Shown here piece after piece: positions 39,805 to 48,983 of a stretch of DNA of 64,000 nucleotides; position 1 is the stretch's first letter; every line of letters begins with the position of its first letter. The notes under the pieces were generated by a model. The model made no database searches. It was given only the letters and a program-made list of their open reading frames with translations, and was not told where the DNA came from. A program made the position numbers and the translations under genes. This stretch comes from Porticoccaceae bacterium. Its GTDB lineage: Bacteria; Pseudomonadota; Gammaproteobacteria; Pseudomonadales; Porticoccaceae. The stretch spans positions 13,948 to 77,947 of the forward strand of contig JALOAH010000006.1 of the NCBI GenBank assembly GCA_023228865.1, given 5' to 3'.

Positions 39805-41811
39805 ATGGAACCTTTTGTTCCGAAACCTGAAGAAAGGATTAGTCACCAGAACAATGGCGGAACAAAATCCCGCGCGACGGCGAAAACGCCAAAACGGGAA
39901 AGTGCTGGCAATCCTTTAAAATTTTTTAGCCATCATCTCCACATCATCGTTCCTTCAATTATTTTTTCCCTTTTACTGGCTGTGCTCTACAGCGTGCAAC
40001 AGCAGAGCATCGCCAGTATCGAAAAACAAATGGCGACTATGTCTGCAAAGGACGCAAAAGCGGCGTCAACGCCACAAGACAAGTCATCAACACCGGCTAC
40101 CGCAACACCAGATGACAGCGTCAATAGCGATTCGCCACAGCTCACCAAAGAGATCGCCGCCCTCAACAAACAGCTGGCCTCTCAGGCCGCGAAGCTGCAA
40201 GGTTTGGAAAAACAGGTGCAGAGCTTACAACTCAGCGCCAATGGCGAAACTCCCGCAGGCAGGCAAAACCAGGCCGCCATTGCTGGACTCAAGAGCGATG
40301 TAATTTCATTACAAAAAGCCTTTGACAACACAGCAGCAAAAACAGCGGCTGAACTCACTAAATACAGCCAATGGCAAAAAAGCCTGGAAAACAATATTGA
40401 CAAACGGATGGATCAGCAGACGCTGACAAACCAAACCTTTTCCGCGCAACTGTCTGACTTTGACAAAAAAATTGGCGATCTAAACGGCATCTTTGAGAAA
40501 AACCTCGCAGCTGTGCGCGCCGACTGGAGCAAGGAACTGGCATCAAGCGCCATTAAAATCAGTGCCATAGAGCAACAAACAAGCAGTGTCCCGTCTCTTG
40601 AACAGGCTCTCGTCTCCCTGAGAACAGAACTGACCACGCTCAGTGAAAACCAAAACCAGCTGTCGGCCAACGACGAAGCCACTGAATCCCAACTGGCAGA
40701 GTTAAAAAACCAGTTAAAAATCACCCGCGAAAGCTCCGATGGCTTACTTGCGGGGGATCAACTGCAAGCCGCGCTTGCCCCCCTGAAAGAGCGGGTTGAA
40801 AACCTGGCGGCAACCAGCGGGGAGATTTCTGCTGAACTTGACGGCATTAAAAGCCAGCAAAGCCAGCTGAATGAGAAATTAACCATCAACGAAGGTGAGC
40901 TTGATTCCCTGGCAAAAACACTAAATGCACAGACAGAGGCTCCTCCGCCACTGGCAAAGGCTGAACTCGAAACAGCCATTCTCCCCCTCAGGCAAGAGAT
41001 TGCCAACCTGGGCAATACTCTTCAAGCCTCCTCTTCCGGACTGTCTGCCCAGAAGACAAACCTCAACCGTTTGCGGGATGAAATCGCTGTACAGCTTGTC
41101 GCCATTATAAGAGATCAAAAGCAGCTGGCGACGGCACTGGCAACCAATGAAAACCAACTGGCCGATGCAAGTCGTATGGCCGCAGCGCACAAAGATGCGG
41201 CAGAACCTTTGGCAAAAGCCGAGTTTGAAGCCACCATCCGCCCCCTTAAACAGCAGCTAGAAACCATTGACAGCAACCTTGATAAGGCCATCAGCAAAAT
41301 TGGCGCCCAGGAAAAAGACTTTACGCGCCTGCGCAGCCAGCTGGAAACACAGTTGGCGCAACAGCAAAATATCGCCAGTGATCCTGACAGTAATGCCCTC
41401 AACGCCATTGATGCCCAGCTCGCCTCACAAATGGAGGCACTGAATGCCCTGCGCAGCAAAGATAATCAGCTGTACGCCGAGCTGTCCCAGGCATTAAAGG
41501 ATCTGAAAAATTTGCAGGGAAAAATGGCGCAACTGAGCACAGCAACAGCCGCTGCGCCTTCCCCTGTGCTTTCCGTCGATATCGCTGCTCTCAACGAGCG
41601 TGTGAGGGATTTGTCATCAAGGTTTGACAACACGGTGTCCACACTTGCCAATAACGACTCAAAAATAACCCGATGGCAGGAAGATATGGAATTAAAACTG
41701 GCAAGCCAACCCCCCGGCGGGGCTGGCGGCCAAGACTTGCAGACCGTCAAGGAAATTATCCAGTTGTTAATGAAACAGCATCCCTATACGAAGTTTCCAG
41801 CCATCAACTGA
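39805..41811 (+). CDS. Membrane-anchored long coiled-coil protein of unknown function
   Basis: 668 residues, not recognised. The N-terminal 45 residues are basic and Gln/Lys rich, and one membrane span is at about 47-65 (HIIVPSIIFSLLLAVLY). The rest is Gln/Ala/Leu/Lys-rich with heptad spacing: a long coiled coil, expected in the periplasm if the basic end stays inside. A repeated segment of the type PLAKAE-x-E-x-x-I-x-PL-[KR]-Q occurs near residues 382-397 and 468-483, with a weaker form near 318-328, spaced 68 and 86 residues. The C-terminal tail DLQTVKEIIQLLMKQHPYTKFP looks folded and may be the functional end. It lies alone between a LysR gene and hemN (convergent). No enzymatic motif is visible. 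Confidence 0.8.
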   Translation: MEPFVPKPEERISHQNNGGTKSRATAKTPKRESAGNPLKFFSHHLHIIVPSIIFSLLLAVLYSVQQQSIASIEKQMATMSAKDAKAASTPQDKSSTPATATPDDSVNSDSPQLTKEIAALNKQLASQAAKLQGLEKQVQSLQLSANGETPAGRQNQAAIAGLKSDVISLQKAFDNTAAKTAAELTKYSQWQKSLENNIDKRMDQQTLTNQTFSAQLSDFDKKIGDLNGIFEKNLAAVRADWSKELASSAIKISAIEQQTSSVPSLEQALVSLRTELTTLSENQNQLSANDEATESQLAELKNQLKITRESSDGLLAGDQLQAALAPLKERVENLAATSGEISAELDGIKSQQSQLNEKLTINEGELDSLAKTLNAQTEAPPPLAKAELETAILPLRQEIANLGNTLQASSSGLSAQKTNLNRLRDEIAVQLVAIIRDQKQLATALATNENQLADASRMAAAHKDAAEPLAKAEFEATIRPLKQQLETIDSNLDKAISKIGAQEKDFTRLRSQLETQLAQQQNIASDPDSNALNAIDAQLASQMEALNALRSKDNQLYAELSQALKDLKNLQGKMAQLSTATAAAPSPVLSVDIAALNERVRDLSSRFDNTVSTLANNDSKITRWQEDMELKLASQPPGGAGGQDLQTVKEIIQLLMKQHPYTKFPAIN

Positions 41812-41821
41812 TGAAAATCCA

Positions 41822-41866
41822 GCGGGCAAAACCCTGACAGAGCTATGTCTCCGAGGGTTTGGCCGC
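41822..41866. terminator. Imperfect hairpin between the coiled-coil gene and hemN
   Basis: GCGGGCAAAACCCT pairs with AGGGTTTGGCCGC, with one mismatch and one bulge, just after the stop at 41811. TTTC follows on the plus strand. Position suggests a terminator for the coiled-coil gene; the T tract is poor. Confidence 0.35.
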
Positions 41867-42007
41867 TTTCAGGGCAGGTGCTCACGCCAGCACGCTATGA
41901 CAATGCTTGCCCCAGGAGTCAAATCCACCGATCTCGGCGCACCTATTAAGGCCGCGGACAACGTTGAAGCAGGGGAACACAAGTTCGACAGGTGCGGGGA
42001 ATCGCCA

Positions 42008-43414
42008 TCAAATAATCCGCGAGAATTTTGGCGTGTTTTCTGCCCGCTGCAACCAGGCATCAAACACCATACAAATTCTGCGAATCAACATGCGCCCCGC
42101 GGCGGTTACTCGCAGCCCCCGACCCTCAAGCACCACCAGGCCGTCAACAGCCATCTGCTTTAATTCGCCAAGCTCGGCGGCGAAATAGTGTTGAAAATTG
42201 ATTGCGAATCTGTCTTCGATGGTTTGGAAGTCGAGACAAAAATGGCAGATCAGTTGCTCGATAACCTTGCCGCGAATCAAGTCGTCATCACAGAGTTTCA
42301 AGCCCTTGGCCAAGGGCAATTCGCCCTTGTCTATGGCTTTATTGTAATGGCCAATATCCTTGTAATTTTGAGAAAAAGTATCGCCGATAGCGCTAATGGC
42401 AGAAACGCCAAATGACACCAGATCGCAGTCGCCATGGGTGGCATAACCCTGAAAGTTGCGCTGCAGCTTGCCCTCTCGCTGCGCGACAGCAAGCTCATCC
42501 GCTGGTTTGGCAAAATGATCCATGCCGATATAAATATAACCGGCGGCAAGCATGCGTTCGATGGCCATGTGAAGAATAACCAGTTTTTCCTCAGGCTCGG
42601 GAAGCAAAGTGCCGTCGATTTGCTTTTGGGTTTTAAAAAGATGGGGCATATGGGCGTAATTAAAAATCGATAACCGATCTGGCGAGAGTTCGATTACCGC
42701 ATCCAGGGTGCGGCTGAAGCTGTGCCTGTCCTGAAGGGGAAGTCCATAAATGAGATCCATACTGATAGAGTGAAAACCCTGCTGTCGCGCTTCCCGCACC
42801 AGGGAGTCCACCTCCTCCACCGAATTAAAGCGATTTACCGCGCGCTGAACCTTGGCGTCAAAATCCTGAACCCCCATGCTGATGCGATTGAAGCCAAGCT
42901 CCCTCAGACAAGCGATGGTCGCCACCGAGGTATCACCGGGATGAATTTCTATCGCATATTCGCCGCGGTCATCGTCAAGCAAATTAAAATACCTGCGCGT
43001 AGCTGCCATCAACTGGCACTTTTCGTCGTCACTGATATAGGTAGGAGTGCCGCCCCCCCAGTGCAACTGATGGACAGGGCGGGATGCATCGATAAGCCCC
43101 GCCATCATCGCCATTTCCTTTTCAAGGCGCTCAAGGTAGGGCTGGGACACACTGCGGTTGGCCGTAATAATTTTATTGCACGCGCAGTAGTAACAAACCC
43201 GGCTGCAAAAAGGAATATGGGTATACAGAGACAAGGGATTAGCTCTGCGATTGCTGACTTCAATCGCGTCTTTCAAATCCCCATAGACAAAATCTGTATG
43301 GAACTGGGGCGCCGTTGGGTACGACGTGTAACGGGGTCCAGAAAGATCGTAGCGGCGAATCAAGGCGTCGTCCCAAAGGGCGTGCCTCTGCTCATTAATG
43401 GTTAATTGCTCCAT
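42008..43414 (-). CDS. hemN: Oxygen-independent coproporphyrinogen III oxidase
   Basis: Radical-SAM enzyme that makes protoporphyrinogen IX from coproporphyrinogen III without oxygen. 468 residues. The cluster motif CSRVCYYCAC has Cys70, 74, 77 and 79. Further markers are LHWGGGTPTY and ISMGVQDF. True HemN length, with a complete C-terminal HemN domain, unlike the shorter HemW. A near-consensus Anr/FNR-type site lies upstream at 43471-43484, so induction at low oxygen is likely. Confidence 0.95.
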   Translation of the reverse strand: MEQLTINEQRHALWDDALIRRYDLSGPRYTSYPTAPQFHTDFVYGDLKDAIEVSNRRANPLSLYTHIPFCSRVCYYCACNKIITANRSVSQPYLERLEKEMAMMAGLIDASRPVHQLHWGGGTPTYISDDEKCQLMAATRRYFNLLDDDRGEYAIEIHPGDTSVATIACLRELGFNRISMGVQDFDAKVQRAVNRFNSVEEVDSLVREARQQGFHSISMDLIYGLPLQDRHSFSRTLDAVIELSPDRLSIFNYAHMPHLFKTQKQIDGTLLPEPEEKLVILHMAIERMLAAGYIYIGMDHFAKPADELAVAQREGKLQRNFQGYATHGDCDLVSFGVSAISAIGDTFSQNYKDIGHYNKAIDKGELPLAKGLKLCDDDLIRGKVIEQLICHFCLDFQTIEDRFAINFQHYFAAELGELKQMAVDGLVVLEGRGLRVTAAGRMLIRRICMVFDAWLQRAENTPKFSRII

Positions 43415-43470
43415 AGCTCAGGCCTCCACAAACCCGGTAGCCACTATAGCCTAACACGGCTGGAACAACC

Positions 43471-43484
43471 TTGACAGAGATCAT
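43471..43484 (-). promoter_or_regulatory. Anr/FNR-type binding site upstream of hemN
   Basis: On the minus strand ATGATCTCTGTCAA matches TTGAT-N4-GTCAA at 9 of 10 defined positions. It is centred about 63 bp before the hemN ATG, compatible with the -41.5 activator position if transcription starts near 43436. hemN is a known Anr/FNR target in Pseudomonas. The start site is assumed, not seen. Confidence 0.65.
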
Positions 43485-43623
43485 GGTGGCGGGACGTGCC
43501 ATTGACTCCGCTGAACGGGCGTCGACCAAAACAGGCAAGCCATTGAAAAAAATACCATTATCAATTTATACCGGCGCGCACCTGGAGCCGGCGCCAAGAC
43601 AACAACCCGGCTGGCAACAAAAA

Positions 43624-44949
43624 TCAGCAACTGCCCGCCACCACTGGAGCTTCGGGCTTATTGAAAAAATGGCTGAGGACATTTTTTAGCGCCCAGCCAT
43701 CGTGAACGCCTGCGAGTTCGCGAATGGAATGCATGGCGAACGTGGGCACACCAACGTCGAGGGTGGGCACCCCCACTTCCGCTGCGGTTAGAGGCCCTAT
43801 GGTGCTGCCGCAGGGCATATCGTTGCGCGCCACAAAGACCTGGAGACTGACGCCGACCTCTTCGGCCAGTTGCCGGAATAACGCAGCGGTGAGGCTGTTG
43901 GTGGCATAACGCTGCCGCGCATTGACTTTGATAACCGGGCCTGCATTCAACAGGGGCTGATGATTTTGGTCGTGTTTGGCGGGGTAGTTGGGATGGACGC
44001 CGTGGGCGTTATCGGTGGATACCATCAGGGAGCGGCTGATAACCTGAAAACGCTTTTCCGTATCTGGAATGAGGCGCTCGAGAACCGACCTCAACAGGGT
44101 TCCCTGAGCTCCGCAGGCAGAGGCGCTGCCCACCTCTTCGTGATCGTTACAAACCAGAATCGCTGTCTGCCCGCCGCCACAAGTGGCCAGGCTCTCCATT
44201 CCCACATAGCAACTGAGGAGATTATCAAGGCGTGCAGAGGCAACAAAATCATTGTGCAAGCCGATAATGGCAGGTTTTTGAGTGTCGTAGAAATAGAGTT
44301 CCCAATCGAGAATTTCGGCATCAACGGCGCCCAGAAAACGCTCACCAAGGAGTTGATTGAAATTCTTGCTCCTGTCGGGATTATCGACAAAAAGCAGCGG
44401 CTGAATATCCGTTTGAGGATTAATGGTGCGGCTTTCGTTGGCGGTGCGATCGAGGTGAATGGCCAGGCTCGGAATGACGGCCACGGGGTCTTTGAAATCA
44501 ACCAGTTTTTGAGTCAATTCCCCCGCCGCTGTTTTATATACCACCCTACCGGCGATGGACAAATCCCGATCAAACCAGGGATTGAGCAAGGCGCCGCCAT
44601 AAACCTCGACACCCAGGCGAAAATAACCACTGCCGTCGAGTTCCGGCCTGGGTTTTACCATTAGGCACGGACTGTCCGTGTGAGCGCCGACTATCCGCAA
44701 GCCGCCACTGTGGTCGCATTCTCTACCTTTGACAAAAGCAATAATGGAGCTGTCGTTGCGGGTAACGAAATAACGCCCGCCCGCCTCAAGATTCCAGGCA
44801 TCAGCTTCTTCCAGACGCACAAAGCCGAGCCCGACCAGGCGCTTCACCATAGTTGCTACAGCGTGAAAAGGTGTTGGCGAATGCTCGATAAAGGCGAGCA
44901 ACTCCTGATTGAATACAGAGAGCTCCTTAGGGGTTGGGGGTGTTGTCAT
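43624..44949 (-). CDS. M18 family aspartyl aminopeptidase
   Basis: Zinc aminopeptidase that removes N-terminal acidic residues; cytosolic tetrahedral complex in known members. 441 residues. VGAHTDSPCL carries the first metal His-Asp pair, CNDHEEVGSASACGAQ the second, and NDMPCGSTIGP and GVPTFAMHSIRE the remaining ligands. The frame opens upstream to 44976, but the ATG at 44949 follows AGGAATCTTT and gives the family N terminus. Often named apeB (E. coli yscI-like); the function is family-based. Confidence 0.93.
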   Translation of the reverse strand: MTTPPTPKELSVFNQELLAFIEHSPTPFHAVATMVKRLVGLGFVRLEEADAWNLEAGGRYFVTRNDSSIIAFVKGRECDHSGGLRIVGAHTDSPCLMVKPRPELDGSGYFRLGVEVYGGALLNPWFDRDLSIAGRVVYKTAAGELTQKLVDFKDPVAVIPSLAIHLDRTANESRTINPQTDIQPLLFVDNPDRSKNFNQLLGERFLGAVDAEILDWELYFYDTQKPAIIGLHNDFVASARLDNLLSCYVGMESLATCGGGQTAILVCNDHEEVGSASACGAQGTLLRSVLERLIPDTEKRFQVISRSLMVSTDNAHGVHPNYPAKHDQNHQPLLNAGPVIKVNARQRYATNSLTAALFRQLAEEVGVSLQVFVARNDMPCGSTIGPLTAAEVGVPTLDVGVPTFAMHSIRELAGVHDGWALKNVLSHFFNKPEAPVVAGSC

Positions 44950-45021
44950 AAAGATTCCTGTCAACTTGCTTTGCACCAGGGATCGTAAACGCCCCGGCCT
45001 TCGTCAGCGCTAAAATACCGA

Positions 45022-45828
45022 TTATACCTGCCCTGTCGCCAGCAACAGCAGCAACACCACTCCCAGTATCAGGCGATACCAGACGAAAGGCATCATACCC
45101 ACGCGATCAACCCAGGCAAGAAATGTATAAATGCAACAATAGGCGGTTATCGCTGACAGGGCAACCGCCAACACAATCTGCCCCCAGGGCACGGCAGTGG
45201 CACCCAATAATTCGACCCCTTTAAATCCGCCACTCAGGACAATAATGGGAATGGATAACAAAAATGAAAACCTGGCAGAGGTGACACGATCAAAACCCAG
45301 AGCGAGAGCCGCCGTCATGGTAATTCCCGAGCGCGATGTTCCGGGAATTAATGCCAGTGCCTGGGCAACGCCAATGATTAATGCCTGCTTCCAGCCGAGC
45401 GTATCGAGAGTCTTGGTTTTTGTCGACCGCTGATCGGCAACACCCAACAACAAACCAAATCCAATGGTTGTCAAAGCGATCACCATTATCGAGCGCAAAT
45501 GGGTTTCAATGAAGTTATCAAAGAGAAGCCCGGCAATTCCTGCGGGAATGGTGGCGAGAATAATAGCCCAGCCAAGTCGACCTTCAGCACTGGGATTGCC
45601 GCGAAAACACTGCCCGCACCATGCACAAATCAGCCGCTTCAAATCTTTGCGAAAATAACTCAGCACCGCAATCAACGTGCCCACATGAACCGCGACATCA
45701 AAAGCCAGCCCCTGATCAGGCCAGCCCAACACCGCCGATGGCAAAATCAGGTGCGCGGAACTGGAGATGGGCAAAAATTCGGTCAATCCCTGGATAATTG
45801 CCAGAACAACCACCTGCAAAAGAGACAC
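45022..45828 (-). CDS. uppP: Undecaprenyl-diphosphatase UppP (BacA family)
   Basis: Inner-membrane enzyme that recycles the lipid carrier of cell-wall synthesis, giving bacitracin resistance when raised. 268 residues, multiple spans. The two signature motifs GLTEFLPISSSAHL and PGTSRSGITM are intact. Starts with GTG at 45828. Lies between the M18 peptidase and tsaB. Confidence 0.94.
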   Translation of the reverse strand: MSLLQVVVLAIIQGLTEFLPISSSAHLILPSAVLGWPDQGLAFDVAVHVGTLIAVLSYFRKDLKRLICAWCGQCFRGNPSAEGRLGWAIILATIPAGIAGLLFDNFIETHLRSIMVIALTTIGFGLLLGVADQRSTKTKTLDTLGWKQALIIGVAQALALIPGTSRSGITMTAALALGFDRVTSARFSFLLSIPIIVLSGGFKGVELLGATAVPWGQIVLAVALSAITAYCCIYTFLAWVDRVGMMPFVWYRLILGVVLLLLLATGQV

Positions 45829-45883
45829 CCCTACCCCCTCAGATCTATTATCGATTGACTACTTTCACCATTGCAGACGGAGT

Positions 45884-46621
45884 TTACACCGAATCTGCAG
45901 AACGGATTCTTTTTCTCTTCTTCCAGCTGATTTCATTGCGAATATAGGCAATATGAGCGTCGTCAATGGCCACAGTTTCTCCGCGAAGGTAGGCTGGCAT
46001 AGCCAGCAGGGACAGGTGTCTGGCATCGGCAAAAAAATCGTCATCCTGCCAGACACTGCTCCAGTCAGGGTGTTTTTCAGAAACTGTCATTGACGAAGAA
46101 AACTGCGCCAGAATTCCGCAACCATCGCCGACCGCAGCCACCAAGGGAAACCTGATTGCGGCGAGGATATCTTCTGGCGCTGCAGCGCAATCTGGCAAAA
46201 CAACCACAAGTTCAGCGTCAACCTCCGCTTCGTATACCGCCCAATAAATTTCGTTCATTCTCGCGTCTATGGCGGTCAATATTCTGCCGGCAGACAACTT
46301 GCGCTGCACCGCTGCTTTAAACGCCATGACCTTGAGGGTAGACAATCCGATGACGGGCAGGTCTGCGCCAAAGGCCAATCCCTGAACAACGCCAAAGCCA
46401 ATACGCAATCCTGTAAAAGAACCGGGCCCCTGGGTAAATGCAAGGGCGTCCAATTGTTTAAGAGAAAGGCCGGAATCAGACAAAATCTGATCCACCATAA
46501 AAAGAATTTTCCTGGCGTGCTCCCTGGGCGCCCGCTCAACAAGCTCTGTGACCTCACCGTCACAATTCAATGCCACAGAACAGCAGACTCCGGCAGTTTC
46601 AATGGACAGAATACTGGTCAC
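45884..46621 (-). CDS. tsaB: tRNA threonylcarbamoyladenosine synthesis protein TsaB
   Basis: Non-catalytic ASKHA-fold partner of TsaD in t6A synthesis. 245 residues from the GTG at 46621. LSIETAG opens the first subdomain; QGPGSFTGLRIG is the diagnostic loop; MNEIYWAVYE lies after it. A TTG at 46639 in frame is also possible, but the GTG follows GGAG with 6 bp spacing. It precedes uppP and follows the AT-hook protein gene and its terminator. Confidence 0.92.
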   Translation of the reverse strand: MTSILSIETAGVCCSVALNCDGEVTELVERAPREHARKILFMVDQILSDSGLSLKQLDALAFTQGPGSFTGLRIGFGVVQGLAFGADLPVIGLSTLKVMAFKAAVQRKLSAGRILTAIDARMNEIYWAVYEAEVDAELVVVLPDCAAAPEDILAAIRFPLVAAVGDGCGILAQFSSSMTVSEKHPDWSSVWQDDDFFADARHLSLLAMPAYLRGETVAIDDAHIAYIRNEISWKKRKRIRSADSV

Positions 46622-46670
46622 AGCTAACTCCGAAAACAATAACGGGCAAAGAAAAAATAGTATGCTCTAC

Positions 46671-46697
46671 AAAAAATCCCCCGAAATGTCGGGGGAT
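46671..46697 (-). terminator. Rho-independent terminator after the AT-hook protein gene
   Basis: A 9-bp stem ATCCCCCGA/TCGGGGGAT with loop AATG, followed on the minus strand by TTTTTT. It lies 19 bp after the stop at 46716 and before tsaB. Confidence 0.9.
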
Positions 46698-46715
46698 TTA
46701 GCAACGCCGCAACGG

Positions 46716-47567
46716 CTATTGGCTGGCTTTTTTGGGGCGACCGCGACGCTTTGGTTGTGCTGCAGGAGCTGTGGCCTGCGCTTCTGCGGGCGCCGCTTTT
46801 GCTTTTCTGGGACGGCCGCGGCTGGTTTTTGTCTCGGGGACAGCAGCGCTCTCAGTCTTTACCGCCTTTGCTGCAGAAGCAGCTGCTGGTGGGCGACCGC
46901 GTCTGGTTGCAGCTTTTTTAGCGGGTGCTGCCAGTGTCGCCGCGGCTTTCACTGCAGGTTTGGCAGCTGGTTTTGATTTTGCCTGACCGGCAATCGACTT
47001 GATTTTTTGCTCAACACTCTGGCGAGTTTTGTTGATCATATCAGCGGCTTTTTTCTCGGCGGCAACAACATGTTTTTTATCGACAGACTGCCGCGCTTTC
47101 TTCCACTGCTTTTCAAAAGCCTTGAGTGCTTTTTCGAGGTCAGCCTTGGCTTTTTTCTCAATTCTTTCTTCTATCTGGCGAACTTTAAGGGCAGCTTTTT
47201 TCTCAGCTTCTACCACCTTATGCCAGTTTTCCTCAATTTTCAGCTGCACCTTGGCTTTGGCAAGTTCGGCGCGGGCGTGACGCTGCTGGGACGCAACTTC
47301 TGAAGCTGCGGCCTTTGCCTTAACAAGAGCTGCCTGCGCCGCCTTGGTGGATTTTGCAGCAATACGAGCCTTTGCCTGTTCAAGGCGCGCTTTGGCTACC
47401 TCTGCTTTTTTGTGCAGGGATTCGAGCTTGTTTTCAATGGTTACCACAGTTTTTTCCGCCTCTGAGGTGATTTTAGTAACAGCTTTACTGGCAGCAGTTC
47501 CCCGCTTCACAGCGGAGCCAGTACGAGCCGGTTTTTTGGTTGGTTTCTTACTGGACACTTTTGCCAT
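46716..47567 (-). CDS. Histone H1-like AT-hook protein (AlgP/PhaF-like)
   Basis: Basic, Lys/Ala-rich protein of 283 residues. The start KVSSKKPTKKPARTG is very basic. A long helical Lys/Ala/Glu region (about 40-190) with coiled-coil spacing follows. The C terminus is a Lys/Ala/Pro tail with three AT-hook-like motifs: RRGRPPAA, SRGRPRKA and KRRGRPKK. In Pseudomonas, AlgP and PhaF have similar tails; binding to AT-rich DNA is expected. The ATG at 47567 follows GGGAGAAAAATA. It has its own terminator. The family is by composition and tail motifs, so orthology with algP is uncertain. Confidence 0.8.
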   Translation of the reverse strand: MAKVSSKKPTKKPARTGSAVKRGTAASKAVTKITSEAEKTVVTIENKLESLHKKAEVAKARLEQAKARIAAKSTKAAQAALVKAKAAASEVASQQRHARAELAKAKVQLKIEENWHKVVEAEKKAALKVRQIEERIEKKAKADLEKALKAFEKQWKKARQSVDKKHVVAAEKKAADMINKTRQSVEQKIKSIAGQAKSKPAAKPAVKAAATLAAPAKKAATRRGRPPAAASAAKAVKTESAAVPETKTSRGRPRKAKAAPAEAQATAPAAQPKRRGRPKKASQ

Positions 47568-47739
47568 TATTTTTCTCCCGATCATTGAATTGAAAGACTA
47601 GACAACAGACTTGCTGTGCGAATTTTAAACAATAGCGCTAGCAAATTCAAAGATAACAGCAAAAAAGTTTTGATTTGAGTAGGGTTTTTAATGTTTTTTT
47701 GGGTCAATTGATGATTTTTTTTCAGTAAAAAATAAAAAA

Positions 47740-47755
47740 GGGGGCAGTTGCCCCC
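47740..47755 (-). terminator. Rho-independent terminator of adk
   Basis: GGGGGC/GCCCCC stem with loop AGTT, 24 bp after the adk stop, followed on the minus strand by TTTTTTATTTTTT. The 150 bp beyond it, up to the AT-hook gene, is strongly AT-rich with A and T tracts and no gene. Confidence 0.88.
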
Positions 47756-47778
47756 ACAATCTATTTTATTTTTTCACA

Positions 47779-48432
47779 TCATGAAAGAGCTTCGACAAGC
47801 CTTTTTTGAACATCATCGAGAGACCCAACCCCTGAAACACTGGCGTATTTTGGTGCTTTGGCGGGCTCCTTTTGGCTGTAATTTTTATAGAACTCGACAA
47901 GGGGTTCGGTTTGCTCATGGTAAACATTGAGTCGATTTCTAACGGTCTCTTCCTTGTCATCCTCCCTTTGTATAAGGGTTTCACCAGTAACGTCATCACA
48001 CCCGGCCTTCTGGGGTGGATTGTGGACTACATGGTAGACGCGGCCGGAAGATTCATGAACCCGCCTGCCGCTCAGGCGCGATATAATTTCCTCATCTTCA
48101 ACGGCAATTTCAACCACTCTATGAATGTTGACGCCCGCGTCGATCAATGCCTGAGCCTGGGGAATGGTTCGAGGAAAACCATCAAAGAGAAAACCATTGA
48201 CACAATCCGGCGCCTGAATTCTTTCCTTGACTAGCCCGATAATAATGTCATCTGAAACCAGGCCGCCACTTGCCATAATGCCCTGGGCTTTTTTACCCAA
48301 TTCGGTTCCCGCTTTAACAGCGGCTCTCAACATATCGCCAGTGGAAATTTGAGGAATGGCATATCTCTCGGAGATAAACTGCGCCTGGGTACCTTTTCCG
48401 GCCCCAGGGGGGCCAAGAAGTATAATGTTCAT
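47779..48432 (-). CDS. adk: Adenylate kinase
   Basis: Interconverts AMP, ADP and ATP. 217 residues, the long form. P-loop GPPGAGKGT at about 7-15, the AMP site SGGLVSDDI, the LID with [25 protein letters not shown] (no zinc cysteine set), and a C-terminal helix. Start [14 protein letters not shown] is the family start. Followed by its own terminator. Upstream is a gene-free stretch. Confidence 0.97.
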   Translation of the reverse strand: MNIILLGPPGAGKGTQAQFISERYAIPQISTGDMLRAAVKAGTELGKKAQGIMASGGLVSDDIIIGLVKERIQAPDCVNGFLFDGFPRTIPQAQALIDAGVNIHRVVEIAVEDEEIISRLSGRRVHESSGRVYHVVHNPPQKAGCDDVTGETLIQREDDKEETVRNRLNVYHEQTEPLVEFYKNYSQKEPAKAPKYASVSGVGSLDDVQKRLVEALS

Positions 48433-48983
48433 TCAAATGTTTCCTGTTTAAACGTAAAATCTTTCGCGGCGTCGAACCTTACACCGATTTGAAAATGATC
48501 ACAAGATCAAGCCTCCGCCAATAGGGAATGAGCCTGAAGGAGGCCGACTTGATTCCCCCATGAAGTGCGCCTAAAACCGATCTGGGCACAAACGGTTCAT
48601 GACCACCCAATGGAAACAATCATACGCCTGGAACAACTGAAGACCATTGAGGTAACTCATCAAGTCCTTGATGGCACACATCAACCCACCCCACCGGACA
48701 ACGCCACAAACTATCCTCGATCTTTCCCCCCACCCGGGGCAAATAGGTGTCAATGACCCGCCTCGATAGAACGCCAGCACTTGTGGCGAAATTCCTTGGG
48801 GGCAAAGTTCGTGAAGGGTAATGACCGTGGCGGTCTTTCTTGCTTTTGCCGTCTTATTGAAAACCTTTTCTAATTAGCATCGGGACACGCAGCTCCCGCT
48901 GGTGTGTGGATTTTCTTTCAACCAGGGCCTGCACCCACCGGGGGAGATACCGTGAAAAACAATCAAAGCTGCGCTTGCCAGGT
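48433..48983. other. Gene-free stretch between adk and the TDT transporter
   Basis: 551 bp without a convincing gene. Short frames exist (for example 48571-48780 and 48620-48805 on the minus strand, 48565-48756 on plus), but none resembles a known family or has a good ribosome site, and they overlap one another. It may hold promoter DNA for adk and decayed sequence. No clear tandem repeat or hairpin was found. Confidence 0.6.

Noticed and set aside
48571..48805. Overlapping minus-strand frames before the TDT transporter, considered as a transposase remnant
   Set aside because: No transposase motif, no terminal inverted repeats or target duplication could be seen; reported only as a gene-free stretch.
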